A stretch of 64,000 bases of DNA from Heterobasidion occidentale (lineage: Eukaryota > Basidiomycota > Agaricomycetes > Russulales > Bondarzewiaceae): the NCBI GenBank assembly GCA_039111635.1, contig JBCAQO010000013.1, forward strand, positions 744,001-808,000, read 5' to 3'. The translations under genes and the position numbers were made by a program. Shown one piece after another: positions 57,350-64,000 of this stretch. Position 1 is the first letter of the stretch. Each line of letters opens with the position of its first letter. Below the pieces are notes generated by a model. The model did no database searches and was not told the DNA's origin. It was given only the letters and a program-made list of their open reading frames with translations.

Positions 57350-58737
57350 ATGACTTTCACCACGACCTCCCCTCACGCTTCCAACCCTGCTTCCCCCAAC
57401 CCCTTCATCCTCCGCACTGTCTCCCCTTCCACTATCACCCCCACGCTCAACGACGACACGGATTCGGACTACGACAGCGAGGACGACATCTCTGCGGAAG
57501 GCATCCATGTCGCTGACCCCCTCACGGAATTTGTCATTCCCCGCTTTCCAGCTGAAATGTCAAACGCCCACATCGCCATCCCTCCATTAGCTTTCGCAGT
57601 TCATAACGAAAACCCTCGCTTCCACATCTGCGCCATACCCAGCCCTCTTCACGACCTTCATCTATACCAAGACCTGACGACGAACAACAGTATCTACCAT
57701 CTCACGCTCGCCGTAGACGAGGCTCCCATCATCCTGAACCAACCGGGCTTGAAGAACCCCGCACGTTCCTTTTTTATTTACAGCAAGCAGTCTGGGCGCA
57801 AAGCTATCAAGTATTCTCCGGACCGCTCAACCAGACCCAAGCCATCCTCCTTTCCAACCTCACCGTCACCTCCTACCAAATGAAAGGATTAATTAATCAC
57901 CCCACCATCCGCAACAACATGATTAACTTCCGGCTAGGAGGATTCTTTACCAGCAGTTCCGTCCTCCTTCAGACGCACACCATACAGGTCTGGCTTGACG
58001 TACTTACTTGGATCCGCTACAGGGAAAACACGATTCGGTGGTTTCGCTTTACGGGGCATAATGGAGCACGTCTAGAGATTGAAGAGTACGTTCCTAAAGG
58101 ACTGTTGCCGACAAGCTCCTTCCCCCTCAATAGTCGCGGATATCACCCCATTGCAAGCTACTGGCCCGGCGGAAGTGTTCCTGAGGATGACGTCAGGCCC
58201 TGAGTTATGATGAAGCCGGACATACGCGAACGGGGTTTTCATCGGATCAGCGTCAAAGAACCCATGGTCGTCGATCCCCCGGCGGTTCCAGAACCTGACC
58301 TCCCAGCTGCCGAGCCCTTTCGGCCCATTGACGAGAAAACCGCCGAGTTCATGTGACCCAGCAGTCCCCCTTACGACCCCGAACAAGTTGTCCGGGATCG
58401 CCAGGTATTTCGCCCGTTACCGGTACCACCCCCGTCACCCCCTGCTGTGTCCTCATCCCCCCCCCTACTCGGCGACAATATCACCCATCCTATCGTTGTC
58501 AACGAAACCTCTCCCCAGTCTCCGGACGTTCCTATTGTAACAGACAAAGGATGGCCCGCGGACGCAATGGATTCAGAAAACGTCTGGCCTACCCCGACAA
58601 CTCTCCCACCTCCTTCACCCTCCAAACTCGAAACCCGTTCCTGCTGGGAGTGCGGACGCACTGGCCATGTCGTCGTGGGATGTCCAATCACGGGCATTAG
58701 ACAGAGAACAGATGTTACGGCGCGCGGCTTTATACGG
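57350..58737 (+). pseudogene. ORFy, second copy: CCHC-knuckle protein of about 450 residues
   Basis: N-terminal part 57350-57760: PNPFILRTVSP, an acidic DTDSDYDSEDDIS segment, PRFPAEMSNAHIAIPPLAFA, LYQDLTTNNSIYHLTLAV and IILNQPGLK. A one-base shift lies near 57751-57760 relative to the A copy. The second frame goes on through SYQMKGLINHPTIRNNMI, VWLDVLTWIRYRENTIRWF, IEEYVPKGLLP and a Pro-rich region to CWECGRTGHVVVGC at about 58640-58685. Two TGA codons interrupt it (58201-58203, where the A copy has Trp, and 58354-58356). The 3' end is cut by LTR F1. A nucleic-acid-binding, Gag-like role is inferred from the knuckle. Confidence 0.65.
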
Positions 58738-59813
58738 TGATGAGCATGCACCCGCGCTAGGGTCCGAGGGAGGTATTTGGGAAGCTTTGGGGAGATACCG
58801 ACAGCGCTAGATGAATACCGAAGACGCCGACTCGCACCGAACACGGTCGGTCCCTACCCGACCGACCGCAAGCCACCGAAGGACGTTCGGCAGCACTTGG
58901 GTCAGTTCACTTACACTTCACATACTTACCATAACCGCACAGGAGTGTTACAATAGGTGTTTACGAGATCGGAGCCAGTATTCCGGGTCAGCCGATGTGC
59001 TCCGTGAGTCGGTCGCTCCTTATCGCTTATCTTCCCGACTTCCACATGGTCGGTCAAAGGTGATCTTGCACCATTACTTGGCCACCCTGGTCGTACGTTA
59101 CTTCCTTCCTATTTTCATTGGTTCTCCAACGCCTGTTCCTGCTACCTACGCTCGGGCGACGGATCCCGAACGGTCGGGATTTCGCCATCGCTGATTAACT
59201 TTTACCTTATCACCTTCGGAACCCATATGGACATCTCACCTACCTTCTTATCTTCTCTGTTCGCTAGGGCTTGGCGCCCAGTCGACATCTACTCTCATTT
59301 CTTGTTCAATATCTTACTTAGGGGCTCTGTTTACTATAAAAACCTACATACAACTCTGAATAAACCAGCTTTCGCACCCCACAGTTCAGAGCTCATTCGC
59401 ACTCGTCTCAACCATCAAAATTGTCTTCGTCGACTCCCGAAAACTTGTCATCCTCGTCGTCCGGCCTTGTTCGCGTTCGTACTCGTCTCTTCGCTCGTAC
59501 CCCTCGTCCTCCCTCGTATATTGTCAGAGTCCTGTGTGGCTCTTGAAGCACGTAGTTGTCGGTCGCGACACTACTTTCTCGTTACCGACCGAATCCCCGA
59601 CTTGACCGACCGAACGTTCGGTCGGTGTTCGACGCAGTCCCGAAACCGTTCGGGCGCTATAATCTCACACTCCTCGCTGCTTCTCAGTACGCCATCGATT
59701 TCTAAAGTCATCACTAACAATTCCTTGTGTATTAGATACTAGCTCCAGCACCCCCTGCATTAGAGGTTGTTTTGGTGTTGTGCTCGGCACTTAGAGCCAC
59801 CTCTTGCGTATCA
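58738..59813 (+). repeat. 5' LTR of element F (F1)
   Basis: 1076 bp, TGATGAGCATGC to GCGTATCA, ends mirrored as TGAT/ATCA. It is followed after 3 bases by a TGG-starting primer site and by gag. It inserted into the ORFy segment. CpG-rich, in contrast to copies F2 and F3. Confidence 0.88.
59335..59342 (+). promoter_or_regulatory. TATA box of LTR F1
   Basis: TATAAAAA, in the same context (TTACTATAAA) as TATAAATA at 4903-4910 in F3. Transcription would start about 30 bp downstream, leaving some 450 bp of R/U5. Confidence 0.65.
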
Positions 59814-59816
59814 TTT

Positions 59817-59833
59817 TGGAGCCCACCGCGAGG
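59817..59833 (+). promoter_or_regulatory. Primer-binding site of element F
   Basis: TGGAGCCCACCGCGAGG begins with the TGG that pairs with a tRNA CCA end, three bases after the LTR. The tRNA could not be named. Confidence 0.65.
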
Positions 59834-60318
59834 GGTTAGTATTCAAAATTACCTCAAGGAATCTACGTCGCTCGTCCCGACCAACAGCGGAGCGCGAAGA
59901 ACGACAAACAGTTATCGATAGCTTCAATACTCAGGAAACATCTGCCGACCGAAGTCTGTTCGGAGACGCCGATATAGTCCCAGAACATTTATCCCACCAT
60001 CACTACCTTGATCTCGAATCCTCACCATCGCTCTCGCCGCCACCCGACTCCACTTTCTTCTTAACCCCACCTTCGTCGCCAAACCGATCGCTACTCCCGC
60101 CGATTTCCCCCATCCTCGACCTTGCACTCTTAGAACAATCCCCCCCGTCTCCTATCCCATCTCTCCACGACTCCATTTCTCCGTTAATCCCACGCAGCCC
60201 CGTCTTCTGGACGCCGACCATCCGACCGACTTCACTAGAACGCTCCTTCGAACCAGCGACTCCATCCCCGATCACCTTAGCAAATAATACCTTCTCCCCC
60301 ACCTTTGACTTTCTCACT

Positions 60319-61257
60319 ATGGCAACCCCATCCATGCCCGCTCGTGGAGACCGAACGGCCCCGACCTTTGACCCCCATCAACCCCGCGAACTGAGACGAT
60401 ATTTCTCCGATCTGGACTTCCACTTCGTTCGGTCTGCGGTAGTGGACGAACAAGAAAGGAAGAAACACACTTGCCAATTCCTAGATGTCGACACCTGTGA
60501 GCTTTGGGAATCGCTCACCACTTTCACCGACGCCACAAAGACATTCAAGGACTTCTGCGAAGAGGTCTACAGGCTGTACCCCGGATCGGAGGAAGAGCGC
60601 AAATGGTCGGTATCGGATATGGACAAGCTAGTCGGCGAAACGAGCAGGGTTGGCATCTTGTCTCTCAGCGAGCTTGGCGACTATCATCGGCGATTCCTGG
60701 CGATCACGGTATTCCTCCTCAGCAAGGCACGAATCTCGGTAGCCGAACAGGGACGCGCCTTCGCTAGAGGATTCCAACCGGAGCTATGGGCAAGAATCTC
60801 TCAGCGCCTACAACTCAAGTTCCCCGATCATTTCCCAGACGACCCATATAATCTCCAGGACATTCACGACGCGGCCCGATTCGTCTTGCACGGCACCACG
60901 TCCGCCTACAGCACTACCTCTACCGACATCTCTCGAGCAGCCCCCGCCGCGCCGCCCACCAATGCAATCAAGGCCGAAGACCTGGCGACCATGTTCGAAC
61001 GGCTCACAGACACCTTCGTCAAGGCCATTGCAGCTCAAGGGACGTCCAGGCCAGCCGATCGACCATCCCGACAACCAGGACAAGGCGGCGATAACTGCAT
61101 GTTCTGCGGCAGTCCCGAACACTTCATGCGCGCCTGTCCCGAGGTCACCGAATACATTCGGATCGGAAAATGCAAGAGGAATATCGAGGGGAAGGTTGTA
61201 TTGTCAAGTGGGGCATTCGTACCCAGAGAAATCATGGGTGGTAACCTGAAGGACTGA
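60319..61257 (+). CDS. Element F gag
   Basis: From the ATG at 60319 (CACTATGG context) the protein starts MATPSMPARGDRTAPTFDP; the capsid domain has LRRYFSDLDFHF, DTCELWESL, YRLYPGSEEERKWSV and YHRRFLAI, then a linker and the knuckle CMFCGSPEHFMRAC (61096-61137). The frame is open upstream to an ATG at 59767 inside the LTR, through a long Ser/Pro-rich region, so a longer product is possible. It ends at TGA 61255-61257; the next frame continues in register. Confidence 0.85.
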   Translation: MATPSMPARGDRTAPTFDPHQPRELRRYFSDLDFHFVRSAVVDEQERKKHTCQFLDVDTCELWESLTTFTDATKTFKDFCEEVYRLYPGSEEERKWSVSDMDKLVGETSRVGILSLSELGDYHRRFLAITVFLLSKARISVAEQGRAFARGFQPELWARISQRLQLKFPDHFPDDPYNLQDIHDAARFVLHGTTSAYSTTSTDISRAAPAAPPTNAIKAEDLATMFERLTDTFVKAIAAQGTSRPADRPSRQPGQGGDNCMFCGSPEHFMRACPEVTEYIRIGKCKRNIEGKVVLSSGAFVPREIMGGNLKD

Positions 61258-62565
61258 GTTGATGAGTGGCATCGCAGGAATCCAGGCCAGTTGGCGACCG
61301 GACAGATGATGTTTACGGTAAACGCGGCGCCGACTCACCCGATGACGATAGCCTCCCGTCACGATTCACCCTCATTACTGGACGTCACCCCGACTTACCA
61401 ACTCACCGATGTCCAGCGAATCGCGAGCCTCGAACACGAACTATTCGCGCTCCGAACGCGGGGCGCAAGGGCACGCGAAATAGCGCAGACAGGACGTTCG
61501 GCACCTACCCCTTCACCGGTCGCCGAACGACGAGCGATGACTGAAACTCCCGAACCCGAACCCCGACCGACCACCCCGACTCAGCGACCGCCCCCGGTAC
61601 CAGCCAAGGACGATGCTCCGATCCACCCATATGCCAAAGCCCAAGACGCCACCTATGCACCGCCACACAAACGCAACATGGGAGCCCCGGCAAAGATACC
61701 CTCGGCAAAGAAGGACGCTCCGGCCTACAAAACCATGGCGCCGATCTACGACGAGAAGGTAGCAGCCGAGGTCTACAACAGGGCGATGGCCACTCAGGTG
61801 ACGCTTACCCAGCGCGAACTACTCTCCCTCTCCGCCGAAGTCCGTTCGCAGGTCAGGGAAGCCACGTCGGCACGCCGATCGCCTGCCAAAGACGCCAGCA
61901 ATGTTCGGACCTTCTACCAAGATGCCGATCTACCCTATGCCATCGACGACCTTGAACCACCGACTCGACCGACCGTCTCCTCATTCGTCAACGTCCTGCA
62001 CCAACCGGAAACACCTCCGCCTGGCGCAATCATCATCCCCGACATGTACGAAACGTATCTGAAGAATATACAGCCCGGTCAGGTTCCTCAGCCGTTGATA
62101 GTTGCTAAAGAATCGTCTGCCCTAAGGTCTATTGTTCCCCTCGTCGATCATCAGCAGGAAGTCGAATGCGTCATCGATCCGGGTTCACAAGTCATCGCCA
62201 TGTCGGAAGGCATTTGCAACGAACTGGCGCTCATCTACAACCCCGAAATCGTCCTCAATATGCAGTCGGCGAATGGCGAAATCGACCGATCCTTGGGCCT
62301 GGCACGCAACGTTCCGTTCCTCATCGGCGACATCACCCTGTACCTCCAAGTCCACATCATTCGGAACCCCGCCTACGACGTTCTCCTCGGTCGGCCCTTC
62401 GACATCCTCACCGAAAGTATCGTCAAAAATTATTCAAACGAAGACCAGACGATCACCATCAGCGACCCGAACACGGGACGACGAGCCACCATTCCGACGA
62501 TCAGACGAGGACCCCCTCGAGTTCTTCACCGAAGACAAGCGGGTTTTCGCGACTCGATGAATTGA
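61258..62565 (+). pseudogene. Element F linker and aspartic protease
   Basis: In frame with gag after one TGA, so gag-pro was one reading frame. A Pro/Thr-rich linker precedes the protease: VECVIDPGSQVIAMSEGICNEL with D-P-G-S (Asp codon 62176-62178) in place of D-T/S-G, then NMQSANGEI, FLIGDITLYLQVHII and YDVLLGRPFDIL. This form is found in a basidiomycete Ty3 lineage. A frameshift near 62540 ends the block. Confidence 0.85.
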
Positions 62566-64000
62566 TCCGAGATCAAGGAGAAGTTGCACTGATCATTTCC
62601 ACCAATCATGATACCCCCAATTTCCCACTTATTGAAGCGTCCTCAGATTTTCATTCTCATTTCCCTCTCGTTGCGACCTCTGTCTCAAGTACATTATGGC
62701 CTCCGATTTGGGGCCCGAAAATCATCTCAAAAACAATCTCGATGCCGATATGTCGTCCTTATTTTCCTCAGTCGCCCCCGGTTCTTTCCATTCCACTAAT
62801 ATCGCCGACCCGGTCGCCATCTTCGCCGCCAAGCGCAAGTACAAACCAGTTGCACAGAAAACACGACCAGTCTTGGCCGACCTCCCCGAAAAGTTCCGAA
62901 TCGTTCGGAACATCCTCGGTGACCCTCTCGCTACCCTTCCGACGCTGACGCCGAACCCCCCACCATTCACACCAACCGGTAGATATACAGCTGAATGACG
63001 CGACCTTATCGACAAAGTCCACTCGGGCGACTTCCTTTGGCCGGCCGAACGACAGCTCATGCACCATTTCATGTGTCTACAAGAGATGGGATTTGCTTGG
63101 GATGATTCGGAACGCGGACGTTTCCGCGAGGACTTCTTCCCACCAGTCAATATGCCAGTAGTCGAACACAAGCCCTGGGTTCAACGCAACATCCGATTCC
63201 ACCAGGCATCTACGACGAAGTGTGCCGACTTATCAAAACCAAGATCGCCGCTGGAGTCTATGAGCCGTCAATTCTTCCTACCGATCGCGCTGGTTTACGG
63301 TCGTCAAGAAGACAAATAGCACCTCCACTGGCACTAAACTCCGAATCGTTCACAGCCTCGAACCCCTGAACGCAGTCACCATCCAGCATTCAGGTGTGCC
63401 CCCATATACCGATCAGATCGCTGAACAGTTTGCAGCTCGCGCTTGCGGCGGCATTCTGGATCTCTATGTCGGATACGACGAACGAGGGCTCGCCGAATCA
63501 TCTCGCGACTTCACCACATTCCAGACCCCATTCGGTGCCCACCGACTCGTCACCCTACCCATGGGATGGACGAATTCGGTCCCGATCTTCCACGACGACG
63601 TCACCCACATCCTCCAGCCAGAGATCCCAGACACCACCATTCCTTTCATCGACGATGTCCCGATTCGGGGCCCACCGACCCGATACGAACTTCCGAACGG
63701 CGGCTTCGAGACGCACCCCGACAACTCTGGCATATGACGGTTTGTGTGGGAGCACTTTCAAGGCCTCAATCGGGTGGTTCAGCGGATGAAGTATAGCGGA
63801 GGGACATTTTCGGGACACAAGGCGACACTCTGCGCGACCGAAATCACGGTGGTCGGCCATCGCTGCACGTACGAAGGAAGATTGCCTGACGAGTCTAGGG
63901 TAGAGTCAATTATGAAGTGGGGACCTTGCCGGGATCTCTCAGATGTTCGGGCATTTTTAGGGACGATCAGTGTCGTTCGGATCTTCATTCGGAATTTTGC
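62566..64000 (+). pseudogene. Element F reverse transcriptase, 3' part beyond window
   Basis: AAKRKYKPVAQKTRPVLADL (62822 on) and, past a TGA at 62996-62998, WPAERQLMHHFMCLQEMGFAW lead into the RT: a frameshift near 63200-63210, RSRWFTVVKK, RIVHSLEPLNAVTI, GILDLYVGYDERG (first catalytic Asp), FQTPFGAHRLVTLPMGWTN and the box IPFIDDVPIRGP (about 63640-63670). A TGA at 63735-63737 follows, then WEHFQGLNRVVQRMK and MKWGPCRDLSDVRAFLGT at the edge. The FIDD box is intact, unlike E and A. Confidence 0.88.

Larger units (their letters stand above)
59817..64000 (+). mobile_element. Element F: Ty3/gypsy retrotransposon, internal part (5' half)
   Basis: Follows LTR F1. Gag (to 61257), protease (61258-62565), linker and RT (62566-64000), all plus strand and in Ty3 order; the window ends in the RT connection domain. 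The sequence is GC- and CpG-rich. It has three single-codon TGA interruptions that look like CGA-to-TGA changes and a few frameshifts, so it is recent but not intact. Confidence 0.9.

Noticed and set aside
62132..62948. Two overlapping plus-strand frames (142 and 260 codons)
   Set aside because: They overlap the protease frame, which has conserved motifs; only their downstream part may correspond to the pol frame after the shift near 62540.

Overview
The window reads as a nested retrotransposon graveyard from a fungus, most likely a mushroom-type basidiomycete. Reasons: a Ty3/gypsy chromovirus with a chromodomain, other Ty3 lineages and a hAT transposase in forms I recognise from Basidiomycota, introns of 52-79 bp with fungal-looking splice sites, an intron-containing integrase-like pseudogene and an alpha-kinase-like pseudogene of basidiomycete type. 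I find no intact host gene. From 1 to about 57 kb the DNA is AT-rich and CpG-poor; from 57 to 64 kb it is CpG-rich and younger. Family letters A-J below are local labels.

Layout. 1-7226: a minus-strand Ty3 element (E), broken by three solo LTRs (D1, A1, F3). 7227-8320: 5' LTR, tRNA-iMet half-tRNA primer site and gag piece of a plus-strand copia element (D2). 8321-10486: two partial gags of family C separated by LTR C1. 10487-15375: a minus-strand copia element (B) with two 531-bp LTRs, a nearly complete pol with two frameshifts, and almost no gag. 15376-20121: a decayed hAT transposon with Pro-rich repeats and a possible captured exon. 20122-24330: a retroelement (J) with a protease but no visible reverse transcriptase, holding solo LTR C2. 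24980-27775: the integrase-like pseudogene, cut by solo LTR F2. 28203-28995: LTR-like repeat G1. 29380-31250: the alpha-kinase-like pseudogene. 31251-34700: little that can be named. 34711-34781: a tRNA-like sequence.

34829-46630 is the centrepiece: a full-length chromovirus (A) with a 5-bp target duplication (ATACA), gag, protease, RT, RNase H, integrase and chromodomain, followed by two unfamiliar genes between pol and the 3' LTR: a small membrane protein (ORFx) and a protein of about 450 residues with a CCHC knuckle (ORFy). The same pair recurs in better condition at 57067-58737. Element A also carries a solo copia LTR and a solo LTR of its own family. 46631-54350 is very AT-rich and holds repeat G2 and the remains of another Ty3 pol (H), split by a solo A LTR that is itself split by a solo B LTR. 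54968-57009 has three more B LTRs. 58738-64000 is the 5' LTR, gag, protease and start of RT of the youngest Ty3 element (F), which runs off the window.

Target duplications, reading-frame interruptions and nesting agree with each other, so the relative order of many insertions can be read. Decay is mainly C-to-T/G-to-A, often at CpG: it made stop codons in F and changed the second Asp of the RT catalytic motif to Asn in both E and A.
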